Shown piece after piece: positions 1 to 10,475 of a DNA stretch of 64,000 nucleotides. Source of the stretch: Eutreptiella sp. 'Long Island Sound 2002' (Eukaryota; Euglenozoa; Euglenophyceae; Eutreptiales; Eutreptiaceae). Numbering within the stretch: the stretch's first letter is position 1; each line of letters opens with the position of its first letter. A program made the position numbers and the translations under genes. The stretch covers positions 120,219,206 to 120,283,205 of the forward strand of contig OZ038379.1 of NCBI GenBank assembly GCA_964036045.1, in the 5' to 3' direction. Under the pieces are notes generated by a model. It ran no database searches. It worked only from the letters and a program-made list of their open reading frames with translations, and was not told the origin of the DNA.

Positions 1-235
1 CAGGTATTGCTCGCCACGAGTATAAACAGGGCTGTGGGATGGCTATGGGTTGTCTGAGGCGACCTTGGAACCTATGTCAGCCTTCATACAACCAGATGGG
101 AGTATCGACTCCATCTTCCGCTCCTATCTCGTTGAAAACAACGAGGGGCAGCTACTAACCCATGCTGAGACTCTGTCCCAGCGTAAAAAGAAAAACTAAT
201 TTCCCTGTGTCAGTCTACTGACTGTGTTCTAACCT
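1..235 (+). pseudogene. Family-A pol 3' end, chromodomain remnant
   Basis: The first 200 bases match, in inverted orientation, the chromodomain-like tail encoded at 21025-21456 (minus). The shared peptide runs from the IARQEYKQGW-like strand through the downstream IQPDGS segment to the QRKK basic end. This copy is broken: the frame of the first strand is lost and the W-E-P motif region reads out of frame. Similarity to the other copy fades after about 235. In chromoviruses this domain sits at the C-terminus of integrase and binds modified histones to direct insertion. Here it is only a relic marking the plus orientation of the left family-A fragment. Its upstream part lies outside the window. 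Confidence 0.7.
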
Positions 236-253
236 CACAGGTGCACTGAGCAC

Positions 254-550
254 TTGTGTGCAGACGTGCCTGTGTATGGGTGTAAGAGCAGTCGTCCCAG
301 TTCCCCCGCATTGCATCGCAGGACAGGACCGTTATCCTCCCGTGACAACGAGTCCCTGGCCGAAGGCCATTGGTTTTTCACAGACCACTGCTTACTGAAC
401 ACTGCACTGACCCTGTCTGTGCCCTGCAGTCCCATGCCTATGGTTTCCAGCGTGGACCAGGTGGCCGCTTATCAGGTTTGCCGCCACCCAGCGAGTCTAT
501 GCCTTGTTGACCATGTGTTGCATGGGGACTGCCCTGATGTAATGACCTGA
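254..550 (+). pseudogene. Remnant of family-A post-chromodomain ORF
   Basis: This 98-codon ORF aligns over its last ~50 residues with the C-terminal third of the minus ORF at 20156-20998 (shared PCSPMPM, QVAAYQVC/QMAAYHVC and LVDHVLHG segments). Its upstream part differs, so the copy has an internal deletion or replacement relative to the other. The ORF stops a few codons before the polypurine tract. I do not recognise the product. No signal peptide or membrane segment is evident, so there is no basis for calling it an envelope gene. Confidence 0.5.
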
Positions 551-583
551 GGGAGCCAACGAAGAACGGTGGCTTACTACACC

Positions 584-592
584 AGGGGGGAA
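584..592 (+). promoter_or_regulatory. Polypurine tract of left family-A element
   Basis: AGGGGGGAA lies immediately before TGACAAGC, which begins the LTR. The same tract precedes the LTR of the inverted copy. The polypurine tract primes plus-strand DNA synthesis in LTR retrotransposons. Its position fixes the 5' edge of the LTR. Confidence 0.7.
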
Positions 593-2744
593 TGACAAGC
601 AAGGTGTTATGAGGCAAGGTGTGCCTTCCCTCCTTGGGGACAAGCAAGTTCACAGTTAGGACCTCTGACTGGTCCGGACCCATGAGGTTCTACCCTTCCT
701 TACAGGGTTTACCTTACCCCTAAGTGTGCTACGTATGTCTGTGTGTGTCTCACTTCACTCCCGGGCGTGGCTCCTGAATCAACAGGTATCGCTGATGTCG
801 GACTGAAGGTCCTAGTCAGTTACTCCCACCACTCCCATGGCGCCCAATGTCTGTGCTGGCGCCTATCCATGGGGGAAGACGGAAAAAGCCCTACCTACTA
901 GAGTGGAGGGGTGGCCAGGTGTGCTAAGGGCATACAAAACGCCCATTTTTGCTAAAGGCCAAAAGCTAATGCACTCCCCTGCCCACGTGGAAAAGCACGC
1001 GGGACAGGAGACACCACTACACTACACTCACTAACGCCAGCACCGGCCTTCGAACGCAGGGTGAGCACTCATCACCTGCACTCAACTCCTGCCAGGCCTG
1101 CTGACCCGAACACCTACACACGCCACTTGGTGGTGCTGTCAAAGGAGTCACGGGTCCTACTGACGCTCATGTGAGAAAGCAAGAGAACACAGCGCTACTA
1201 AGCGGCTGTGGCCTAACAGGGACGCCACTACGCGTTTCCCTGTCAGGGCTTAGAGGGAGGGAGTGCTCAGCGTGCGTGCGAAGCGTGGATGGTGATGAAG
1301 TCGGACTGCACTCACCACTCCTGGTTGAGTTGCAGTTGTTTGTTTATTGTGATCCGCGCAGCATAGTTTAGCGCTGCCCAAGTGGGACTGCACCAATCAC
1401 CCTTACCTTCCCACCTGAAGAGCAAGGGCGGATGCAGGAGCGTGTGCAGCGGAGGAACCAAGACAGACTCCGCGTGTTATACGCTTCTCAGTCTGCCCTA
1501 TAATACGCTGTCTACAAACGCCCCTATCAAGCAAGCAAGCTTACGAAGCTCCACCCGTTCTCTTATAGAACGTGGGGTGGAGCCCCTGGGTAACCTAAAC
1601 AAGGTTTACCGTGCGCACTTCGCGTGGCCTACCCTTTGATGCGTCATATGCATGCACGGGTATGTACAATCTCTGCATTTTCTGTTCTTCTTACCTAATT
1701 TAACTCAACATAACCAATCACAAGCGTGACTCAACTAGGAGGTGAGCTCCTCCTGGGATTACCTATTTTACTCACCACGCATCATGTGAATGCCGAGGAA
1801 AACAGGAGCGCAAAAGCAACCCTACGCGCTTAAACAAACCTACGGCGAATTATAAACCACCCTAAGCGATTAATGCACTGTGTGTCATGCATGCTTCCCT
1901 TGTCTTGTTTCCTGCAGAAAGCGGTGAGAGAGTGGCGCACTGCACAGCGGGAAAACAAGCCTAAGCGTTTTAAGCAACCCTACTTTAGCGCTACGGCAAC
2001 ACAAACACAAGCAAGCACTTTCTTTTCTTACCTGTGAAGAGAGAACAAGGGTGAATTGGGGTACAGGGAAAGCGCCACAGCGTGTGAATGCCTCAATTAG
2101 GCACATGCATCGCGAGCACACCGCATATTCTAACCCTACGTGCGCGCTGCGCGCTGCATTCGCATCACATACCTTTCATTTCTGTTTTGACCTGTGCAGA
2201 GCAAGAGAGAGGAGCACCCGAACCCCCAACGAACACAGTGTTGACCACCCTAACGTTTTAACGAAGCAACCAAAGCGAACGCAATGCATGCGTGTGAAAT
2301 GACACTGGCATACCTGAGAAGTGGGTTATCCACCTGCTCTGTGGTGTAGGTTGAGTTTGAATACTTTTCCCTAAAGTTTATAACAATTTTGATGCAACTA
2401 CGCAAAAACTTCCTTTAGAACTTTAAAAACTGTGGCATGTACCTTCTTTTTCAAGACCCCTTTACGCTTGCGCAACCCTGTTTTTGAAGTCTGCTTCTGT
2501 TGCGCTTGTCTGCGACTTTGAGGTCTGGTACAAAAATGACGATTTCTCGCGTGAGTTCGTCAATTTTTAGCGATTCAACTTCTTAAATCGATATACCCTT
2601 CGCTCAACCACAGCATTCACTCCCTGTTGGTTACATTTTCTGATTTTATCAGCTCCTGGAGGTTTGTGTCCTGCATTGGGAGTATTGCTCCGCCCTGGCC
2701 CTTGGTCAGGACGTTTACTAAAGTGCTGTTTATGCAGCGATAGC

Positions 2745-2830
2745 CGTCCGCATTAGAGCGTTCGACTGTACGCTAGTGAGTAAGCATGTATGCTCTAGGG
2801 AGGGAGTCCTGGGTTCAAACCCCACTACCC
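2745..2830 (+). other. tRNA-like block with B-box inside the LTR
   Basis: The sequence contains GGGTTCAAACCCC, a good pol III B-box/T-arm with a paired stem, about 55 bases downstream of TAGAGCGTTCGACTGTA, which resembles a D-arm to anticodon-arm segment. The inverted LTR has the same block at 18030-18118. No full cloverleaf with a paired acceptor stem is visible, so it is not a functional tRNA gene. A SINE head captured by the ancestral LTR is the simplest explanation. Confidence 0.5.
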
Positions 2831-3210
2831 CCAATTTTTTACCAAACGTTTTTGTCGCACGCTGGCGACTTTTGAGGAATGCCCCATCGAAGCAACATCA
2901 TTCACGGTACATTACACTGTTTTTCATGGGTACCTACAGTGTGATAAGCTTCTATGAACTAACGAGAATGTTTTTGGTAGGTTTAATACATTTTCTGAGG
3001 TAATTTTGGGAATATTTGAGCCTTTTTCCTTGGTCCTACTAGCTTAGCTAACTAGTACACCAGGCAGGAGTAACAAAGAGTCACTGCCATGTCTTTCTTG
3101 GAGGGCTTGATCCAGGCCAAGCCCCCCTTAAAATCCTTTTGTTGATGCTAAGACTAACTTAAGTGTTTTTATCACTCTTTTGAAGCTTTTAGTACACTTT
3201 CTCAAAGTAA

Positions 3211-3228
3211 CTAGGGTTATAACCCTAG
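3211..3228. repeat. 18-bp perfect palindrome in LTR (copy 1)
   Basis: CTAGGGTTATAACCCTAG is perfectly self-complementary and contains an AACCCTA telo-box in each half. It is conserved exactly at 17632-17649 and 29889-29906 although the surrounding LTR sequence has diverged. This suggests a protein-binding site or a structural constraint. Confidence 0.85.
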
Positions 3229-3779
3229 CCCCCCATGAAGTTCACCCCTACCACTCAACTGAGCGGAGGTATCTTCCTTCATGGAGAATATACCGAAATA
3301 AAATAGGCATTTCATGCTTTAGGCCTTGGAGGTTAAGCCTAGTGGTCTCCCACCCCAAGGCCCCTATGCTCAATTGTCTGTACCACTCTTTGTGGTTCTA
3401 CGTTTCAACTGTTTCTGAATTCAGTTGCTTGGCCAAGTCAGAATCTGTGTCTGGCCTAACACCTATGCCCCACATTCCTAACCAGCTCCATTTCATCCAA
3501 AAGAGTGCACATGAAGTGCTTGATACTAACCTGGAGGCTAGAGTCAGGCCAGTCTTCACATAAACCCTTTTGTACTATTCATTTGTGATTGAATCTTTGT
3601 ATTTACACCTGCTTTGTCTATCTGCAGCCCTTCTGTGTTACACTGGACTTCAAACTATTCATTGTTTCGATCCACATCCTGTTCTTGCTCTACTTGCTCC
3701 TTTTCGTTCGGGATTTCACCATCAAAAACCTGCAGGATTTCATCAAAGTCTATAGGGCACCAATCAAGGACATCCTTCT

Positions 3780-4300
3780 CATCCCAACGGTCAGCGGGGA
3801 GGGTGTGGTGCATCAGAGCGGCCGCGCCCTGGTACCAGCACTGCATGTCCATGTACACCCTGGCCTGGCGGCGCTTGGCCCTCGAGTGCAACCTGAGGGT
3901 GTCTGGGGCATTTTGTGCGTATTTGCATGCCTCATGGCGCACAATGCCAACCTCACCCGACACCGTGTGTGCCAGTTGGCGTACTGTAGAAAGCTGGGGC
4001 CCGTTGGCAGAGCATTCACAAAAGCTTGCTGTCTCCAGGCCGTTTTCGCCTGCTGCGTGACCTGCCCGTTCATACATAACTCGGAGGCCCCAAAACTGCA
4101 ACCAACAGGCCTCAAGGCCGCACGCCATTGCTTTACTGCACCTCCCAGGCCTTGCCTTGTGCTTGGCAATGTGCAATTCACTTCCACCCCCTTGACCTGT
4201 ACTCGGTCGGTACTAAGGTCCAAGTGCATCAACCGCTCTCCATCCGGGATCTTCCATGTGCGAGGTGGTAAAGGCGTATGGTGAGGCTTATGGTCCCCGG
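3780..4300 (-). pseudogene. Unrecognised coding tail of element C
   Basis: A 173-codon minus ORF (3655-4176) and an overlapping frame (to 4232) lie downstream of RNase H. Visible features are a basic helix-like stretch (RLHSRAKRRQARVYMD) followed by an acidic tail (DRWDEKDVLDW, then IDFDEILQVFDGEIPNE). The tail runs across the boundary into the antisense strand of the family-A LTR. I see no zinc-binding HHCC or DDE pattern, so it is not recognisable integrase. The function is unknown, and part of the apparent ORF may be fortuitous. Confidence 0.3.
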
Positions 4301-4439
4301 TAGGGGCTAACCCTGCAAGCTCTGTGTCAACCCATTGCGCAGTTTACCGCTCTGATTTCTCCATGCCTGCTTGGTCGGCATCGCTCCCATGCAGATTGGT
4401 GTCAGGGTTGGCCGGATAAGCGGGATATGCTCACCTGGA

Positions 4440-4883
4440 GAGCACATCTGCCGCCCTGTTGTCTTCCCCAATTGATGTAGACAATCTTCAGGCAACCTTT
4501 GCCAGAACCTGGTGCCAACAGGACTGCCGACCCACGGGACCGCCCTTGCAGTCAAAGTTCCCTTTGACCCAGGACTCCAAACGTTTGTGGTCCGTGCGGC
4601 ATTTGATTTTCACCCCCGTCTGCAACCAGCTCCTAAACTTGTACAACGTGGCAACAATGCCATACATCTCCTGATTCGAAATGTGCCAGTTCAACTGGCC
4701 AGTTTTGTGGTAGGACCCGTCAGGCGTTCTGGTCCTGGTGTCCTGTAACGTTCTGGAAAAAAATGCCACTGGGCGGAGATTGTCGTTGTCATCCTGCTGC
4801 TCCAGTGTACCCCCCAATGCATAGGTACTGGAATCAACAGTTATCCACCAGTCCTTGCTGAGATCAGCAAACTGGAGTATCAC
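4440..4883 (-). pseudogene. RNase H domain of element C
   Basis: This is the RNase H that removes the RNA strand of the RNA/DNA hybrid during retrotransposition. Recognisable blocks are TVDSSTYALGGTLEQ (first catalytic Asp), PVAFFSRTL, the NQEMYGIVATL helix (Glu) and CRTDHKRLESW (Asp). After a frameshift near 4490 the GEDNRAADVLSRW block follows. It continues from the RT region upstream and ends in frame-disrupted sequence. Confidence 0.8.
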
Positions 4884-4936
4884 CTCTTTTTATAAGCATT
4901 GCTTCAGTTCCTCAAATGTCTCTTTCATTTTGGTGT

Positions 4937-5715
4937 CTAGTAGATTTTCCCCTGGAGTTTGTAATGCTGTACCATTTCCACCTGGCTCATATTGGAAACA
5001 TCGGCTGTGCGGTGGGTACCAGTACCCGGAAGCAAATCAGTTTGCCGCTGGTACCTTTGGGCCATCTTTTGGGCCTTTGTGATGCACATGCACTGTAGGG
5101 CAACTTGCAGTGGGGCAGCCATGCGCGCATAGTCATGGATATACACACTGTACCACTGTGTAAATCCAAGGAGTCCCTTAAGGTGGGTAGGGGTGGTAAT
5201 ATCCTCCCACCGCCATCGTTCAATGGCTGCCACCTTCTCGGGGTGCCTGTGTCGTCCCCCTGGTGTGAGTATGTGCCCGCAAAATTTAACGCGGGTGACA
5301 AACATCTTGCACTTTTTGGGCTTCAGGGAGAGTTTGTAGGATGCCAAAATTTCAAACAACTCCGGCAGCTGACTTTCATGGGCCTCTATACAGAGCCGAC
5401 TATGTTTGTCGCTTCTCTCCAAATTGTCCCGGTCAGGGGTGCCATGCAGCAGGTCATCTATGTATAGTTTAGTATCAAACCTTTTTCTGAAACTTTTCTT
5501 TCCCCCGAAGCCGGTATGCAGGCAGGCCGCCACCATGCGCTGTAACCCGTTAGTGCCGTCTTCAGGCCCATGCGGAGTACGAGCCATTCGTACACCCCCC
5601 ATGGTGTCACGAAGGACGTGTGCTGCCTGCTTTGAGGCGCCAAATGCAGTTGGTGGATCCCGTTCTGAAGGTCAAAGACGGACCAAAGTGCGTTTTTTCC
5701 CTTTGACAGGATCAT
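4937..5715 (-). pseudogene. Reverse transcriptase of element C
   Basis: Two overlapping frames cover the palm and thumb: ALWSVFDLQNGIHQLHL (first catalytic Asp motif), FVTPWGVYEWLVLRMGL, then after a frameshift KLYIDDLL (the YxDD box, intact), LKPKKCKMF and the connection segment GHILTPGG...KVAAIERW...LKGLLGFTQWY. The order and motifs are those of Ty3/gypsy RT. The YIDD box is complete, but the frame change between motif A and YIDD and several later stops inactivate it. Confidence 0.85.
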
Positions 5716-5832
5716 ATCCTCTATGACCAGGAGAGAGAAGGGGTCGTCACTGACCTGTGAGTTCAGGTGGCGGTAATCAATTACCAGTTTCCATTCCCCC
5801 CCGGGCTTAGGGACAACAAAGGCCCGTGCGCC

Positions 5833-6768
5833 TCACACAGAGTCAGACTTTTGCAGAGAACCCCTAGCGACAAACTTATTAACGAGCTCGCGGAAGGCCG
5901 CGTCTCGTATGCCGCATGCGCGGTATGGCACACATTTTTGTGGCTGTGGGGTGGTGGTTTTAAAGGGTTTGACATGCTCCCCGTGTGGCCAGAGGTCCCG
6001 AGAAACATCCTGAAATCGTGTGTGTTGGAGAATGCTCTCCTTGAAGGACTCCTGTAGGCGGGTCCTCACTTCTGCGCAGCCGAGGTCCTCCTGCTCCGCC
6101 TGTACTGCCGTCCGCACTAACCATTGAGATCGTGGGCGGTAGTATTTTCCCTTGGCGTCATGTTCAATGAGGTCCTGCAATCGGGGACCAGTGTCCGCAT
6201 GACACTCGTACCCACCAGCAACTTCGTCGGAGACACTATCCCGGATGTTGCTGGAGAAAGCGTCAAAAAGGACCACCCTGGTGGTCCAGCCTCTGGTTTG
6301 TGGGAGGACCAAACCCGCATTGTCTTGATATACCGGCTGTTCAGCCGGCATGTCCCACCAATCCAGGGCTATCTCCCCTAACTCCCGAAACCGATCATGC
6401 ACCTTCCCTACCGGCACAATCATGATTCCTTGCGCTTGGTCCATGATTGTTTTAAGGACGACGTCTTGCATTCCAGACAAAGGGGCATTAATCCACCGGT
6501 AGTCCCAGCCCAAGTCCTTGTAGAAGGCATTCTGGGACTGTGTCCAGTAACTGAGGAACTGGGCATTGCACGTTTGGGCAAATACATCCACAATGGACTG
6601 CTCCTCCCTCTCTGAAACCCCTGCCCATGCCAAAATCTTGCGCCTGAGACTTGGCGGCACGGCGTAAGCCTTGGTTTTATAAGTATGACTCGCTGACTTA
6701 TGCAGCGCCTTGCTTCGAGCTGCGGTGGGTAGTGCCTGAGCCTTCTTAGAAATGCGGACAGGTCTCAC
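5833..6768 (-). pseudogene. Methyltransferase-like domain and RT leader, element C
   Basis: The 311-codon ORF starts with a basic segment (RPVRISKKAQ). A domain follows with VDVFAQTCNAQFLSYW, then WINAPLSGMQ, then QGIMIVPVGKVHDRFRELG and ALDWWDMP. It then enters the start of RT (VPYRACGIRDAAFRELVNKFV). The middle part has the layout of the DLFAS...FPPF...VPxW module of DIRS-type retroelements, which is thought to derive from a Dam-like N6-adenine methyltransferase. The catalytic NPPY/FPPF tetrapeptide is NAPL here, so activity is unlikely. A near-identical but truncated copy lies at 13180-13787. Confidence 0.65.
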
Positions 6769-7451
6769 CGAGGGAGTACCTGAACTGGACCCCGGACAGC
6801 GGCCGTACCGCTAGACGACCTGTTTGTCCTTGGGTGGTTCCGTTCTGGAGAGCTCGAGTTGGTCCGTGGGGGGTTCTGAAAGGGCCTCTCCCCTCCATCG
6901 GCCGTTATGGTTTTGGTGATATCCCCAGCCCCCGGCAAAAATGTCAGGAAATGCGGTGTTTACCTGGGAGGAAGTTTTGATGGGCAGGGCTAAGACGGGC
7001 CCGTGCGCGCCGGACGTGGCCTTGGATTACCCTTGTTCGCTCTCAGTATTGCTGTTGAGGTTCAAATCTAAATGTAACCCAGACCTCCTGAGGCACTGGC
7101 ACCTAAAGCGCTGTGGCTCCACCGCGGGGGGGGGTTATGAACTCGGGAACTGTGTCCCCGGACGTAGTGGAAGGGGGGTTACCGGTGGACCGCGCTGGTT
7201 GGTACCTAGTCTGAGCTATGGCTTCCCAGTCCAGGGACTATGGTGGCAATGTCGGAGGGAAAGCTGCGCATTGTGGGTCCCCCATTCTATCCTCATATTC
7301 CTGCACTAAATACTGCGAATCGTCACAATCAAACTGGCTATCGGGCGCCACTAAACCTATCGAGACACACTGGCAAACCAGTACAGGTTGCTTGTGCGGG
7401 GTAGTCAACTGCTGCTTAGGAAGAGAGGGTAAAAGCTGCTCCCCTCTGAAG
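6161..7451 (-). repeat. Tandem duplication unit 2, distal part
   Basis: This matches 13180-14470 almost base for base. It carries the start of the methyltransferase-like domain and the protease C-terminus. With 11798-13179 it makes up the second copy (about 2673 bp) of a 2670-bp unit. The two parts are separated by the 7452-11781 insertion. Confidence 0.85.
7436..7451. repeat. 16-bp target-site duplication, left
   Basis: CTGCTCCCCTCTGAAG occurs here and at 11782-11797, flanking the GC-rich insertion. The uninterrupted duplicate near 14452-14467 has it once. This identifies the insertion and its exact edges. Confidence 0.9.
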
Positions 7452-7697
7452 GGGGGGTGGGCGGCCCCAGAGGACCACGAGAGGGTCCTCAGGTCAGTGA
7501 TCCGGGCGGCGTGGCCCGACAGGGAGCCGACGTGGCCGGCCTTCCTGGAGGGGGGAGCGGTGCTCCGCATCACGGATGCGGACGCCAACAACTGGCTCCC
7601 CCGGGCTTTGTGTAGCGCCCTCGCCCACTGGCGCTACCGCCGGCACAACCCGCCGCCGCCGCAGCCCCAGCCCCCACACAAGCGGCGGCGCAAGTGA
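7452..7697 (+). pseudogene. C-terminal end of an ORF in the GC-rich insertion
   Basis: From the first base of the insertion an open frame of 81 codons reads PEDHERVLRSVIRAAW, then LRITDADANNWLPRALCSAL, HWRYRRHN, a proline-rich linker and a KRRRK end before TGA. A charged helix followed by a basic C-terminus fits the end of a truncated LINE ORF, but I cannot assign it to a family. The frame happens to be open with the upstream host sequence as well. That upstream part belongs to element C antisense and is not part of this protein. Confidence 0.4.
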
Positions 7698-7860
7698 AGG
7701 CCCAGACGGCGGGTACGGGAGGGTTGGGGGGGGGGGATGGGCCTCCTGACCCACGCCCCCCCCACGGTAAGGCACGACGTGCGGGGGCGCGCCGCCTCCC
7801 GCGGGAGGGAGTGCGGGGGCGACAAGCGCGGGGAGGAACCGGCTGCCCCGCGACCTGCTA

Positions 7861-9880
7861 ACCACTGACCGCTAACCCCCACAGTCACCCCCGGCCGGCC
7901 GGCGCCGCGCGGCAACGGCCGGGGAGGTGAGGGCCCCGGCGAGGGCCTGCGCGGGCATCCAGCTCTCGATAGGGGGGGCGGGTGAAGGGCGCGACCCCCT
8001 GGCCGATGGCTGGCCCCCGGGACCAGGGCCGCCATGCCGCCCCCGCCCCCCCCCCCCACGGCTGGCGAGAGGCATCGCCAGGGGGCCAAAGGGCCCCCCC
8101 CAACCCACCCCCCCCGCAAAGACCCGGGGGCGGGCGAGGAGACGGCCCCCCCACCCCCCCCCCCCGCACCCACCACAGCAGGGGAGCCACAGGCGCGGCC
8201 CTCTGCTCCCCCAGGGCCGGGGGGGCGCCCCCCCCTCGGGGGGGATGGCGGCGCCATGCGGGCAACGGCAGCTGGGCCTGCTCCCGCGAACCCACACCGG
8301 CGTGCCGGAGCAACGCGCACGACGGAGCAGGAAGGAGGCCGCGCCCCACATGACCCTCCCGTAACCACAGCCCGCTCCGAGGTGACAGAGGGAGGGTATC
8401 AAGTCAGATGGGGCCCCCAGGGAGGCGGTCCACGGGCCGCCCCTCACCCCCCCCACCCCGGGGCGGCACTTCAGCCCCGACCGCAAGCGCGCGCCGGAAG
8501 GGAGCGCACCGGCGACACGGAGAGAGCCAGGAAGGAGTACCACAGGCCGCCGCCTGGAACGAGAGCAGGGAGGCCGCGGCGCGACACCCCCCCCCCCCCC
8601 CCGCCCCCCACCGGCCCGCCAGCCGCAGGGGCCCCGGCCCCCACCCCCCGAGGCAGAAGGGACGGACCCCCCCGCCCGAGAGGTGAGCCGGAGTGTGACC
8701 CGCCCCCACGCCCCAGCCGCCGGCTCCAATGGGGGCCGCGGAGAGCAAGTGGGCCCACGCCTGCGCACCGGGGCGCCGCGCAGATCGTGCCCAGAGAAGC
8801 CGGGTGGGCGCGAACCGGAATGGTATGGGTGGCCACGCCCCGCATGGACAGCACGACGCCAAGGGACGCCCGCTTTGTTGCCTACCCAGGGAAAGCGGCC
8901 CCGCAACCCGCTAACCACTGACCGCTGACCCTCACGGCCACCCCCGGCCGGCCAGCGCCGCGCGGCAACGGCCGGGAGATGAGGGGCCCCAGGGAGGGAC
9001 TGCGTGAGGATCCGGCTCTCGGTAGAGGGGGGCGGGGGAAGGGCGCGACCCCCCTGGCCGATGGCTGGCCCCCGGGGCCGGGACCGCCAAGCCGCCCTCC
9101 CCCCCCCCCCTTTTTTGGCCGACAGGGGGCATCGCCAGGGGACCGAAGGACCCCCCCCACTCCCCCCCCCCCCTCCCACACAGGCCCGAGAGCGAGCGGG
9201 GCGGCGCCCCCCCACCCCCCCCCCCGCACCCACCCCAGCTGGGGAGCCACAGGCGCGGCCCTCCGCCCCCCCAGGGCCGGGGGGGCGCCCCCACCCACAG
9301 GAGGGACGGCGACACGGTAAGGGCAACGGCGGCTGGACCTGCCCCCACGAACCCACACCGGCGTGCCGGAGCAACGCGCACAACAGAACACGAAGGAGGC
9401 CGCGCCCCGCATGACCCCCCCGTGACCACAGCCCACTCCGAGGGGACAGAGGGGGGGTTTGCAGGTCAGCCGGGGCCCCCAGGGGAGCGGTACACGGGCC
9501 GCCCCTCACCCCCCCCGCCCCGGGGCGGCACTTCAGCCCCGACCGCACGCGCGCGCCGGAGGGGAGGGCCAGAAAGGGGTACCGCAGGCCGCCGCCCGGA
9601 ACGAGAGCGGGGAGGCCGCAGCGCGACACCCCCCCCGAGGCAAGGGGGATGGCCCCCCCCCACCCGAGAGGGGAGCCGGAGTGTGACCCGCCCCCCCGCT
9701 CCGGCCGCCGGCCCACAAGGGGGCCGCGAAGAACAAGCGGGCCCACGCCTGCGCACCGGGACGCCGCACAGATCGTACCCGGAAAGGCTGGGTGAACACG
9801 AACCGGAGTGGTATGGGGGGCCACGCCCCCCATGGACGGCGCAACGCCAGTGACGCCCGCTTTGTTGCCTGCCCAGGGAA
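7861..9880 (+). repeat. Two tandem ~1-kb GC-rich units
   Basis: Unit 1 starts near 7861 and unit 2 near 8914 (both ACCACTGACCGCT). Equivalent landmarks recur 987 to 1061 bases apart: GCGCGGCAACGGCCGG, GGAGCCACAGGCGCGGCC, CGTGCCGGAGCAACGCGC and CGCTTTGTTGCC. The units differ by many substitutions and C-run length changes. The ORFs of 300-650 codons on both strands here arise from extreme GC content and are not conserved between units, so I do not call them genes. Confidence 0.85.
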
Positions 9881-10149
9881 GGCAGAGGGACGGAAAGAGG
9901 CAGAGCGACCCCCCGCCCTACAGTCAGTCCGCGACCCGGTAATGCTACTGCCCACCTCTTACCCCTGTGCACGTCAGTCGGCGATCCAACGCACCCCACC
10001 CAGCCCCCTCCCCCCCTGTCCCGACCCCGTGCGCGTGGACTGGGGCCTCCCGGCACGCGCAACACGCTTCACAGCGCACGGCCCCACCCTCAGGACTGGG
10101 TTCATAGCCGACGACACCCCTCAGTGGCGTAAGAGACTCCCGCGGCCCG

Positions 10150-10475
10150 GTAGTGAGAGCGTCGGTCTTCAATCGTCCAGTGCGGGGGTTCGATCCCGGG
10201 CGTTGGTGCTCCTGGGATCCCTGCACGTAGAGCTCTCTAGTTGGCGACGTGGGAACCACCCCCCACTCCAGCAACTCGCGCCACCACCGATACCGGTGGA
10301 TCGGGTGGAGGTCTCGTTCGTTTTACCCCCCACCCAAGAAAAACAAAAGACATGGGAGCCACCCACCCCTGCAGCAGTGCGCACCGTCACCTGTACTCAA
10401 ACAGGTGGATGGGAGGCCTCGCCCGGTATTCGAAGGGATCGGTGGGAGACCACCGATCCCGGGGTTCGAACCAGC
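10150..10475 (+). other. tRNA-like fragments in the insertion
   Basis: The first fragment, near 10150-10215, has GAGAGCGTCGGTCTTC followed by GGGGGTTCGATCCC, like a D-arm and a T-arm. The second, near 10432-10470, has a 9-bp hairpin (GATCGGTGG paired with CCACCGATC) followed by GGGGTTCGAACC, a B-box match. Neither folds into a full cloverleaf with a paired acceptor stem. They look like pol III promoter relics of SINE type. Confidence 0.4.

Larger units (their letters stand above)
593..3779 (+). repeat. Family-A 3' LTR (left copy), about 3.2 kb
   Basis: The segment begins with TG after the polypurine tract and ends in ATCCTTC. It aligns along its length, in inverted orientation, with 17072-20266, at roughly 80-85% identity by eye in stretches I compared. 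Its last ~700 bases also match 29349-30050. An LTR above 3 kb is unusually long. It contains a tRNA-like block near 2750-2830, an 18-bp palindrome at 3211-3228, and repeated motifs of the type AAACGCTTAGGGTTG and their complements around 1800-2280. Short ORFs inside are not conserved as proteins. The divergence from the other LTR shows the two belong to separate, old insertions and not to one element. Confidence 0.8.

Noticed and set aside
3180-4284. Plus-strand ORFs across the LTR edge as host genes
   Set aside because: They are antisense to or lie inside LTR and element-C sequence and are not conserved in the inverted LTR copy.
7634-9833. Long minus ORFs (up to 653 codons) in the GC-rich insertion
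   Set aside because: Extreme GC content with few TA-containing codons yields long ORFs in all frames. The two ~1-kb repeat units do not preserve one protein frame, and no domain is visible.
10150-10475. Functional tRNA genes
   Set aside because: B-box and partial arms are present, but acceptor and anticodon stems do not pair. They are better read as SINE-type relics.
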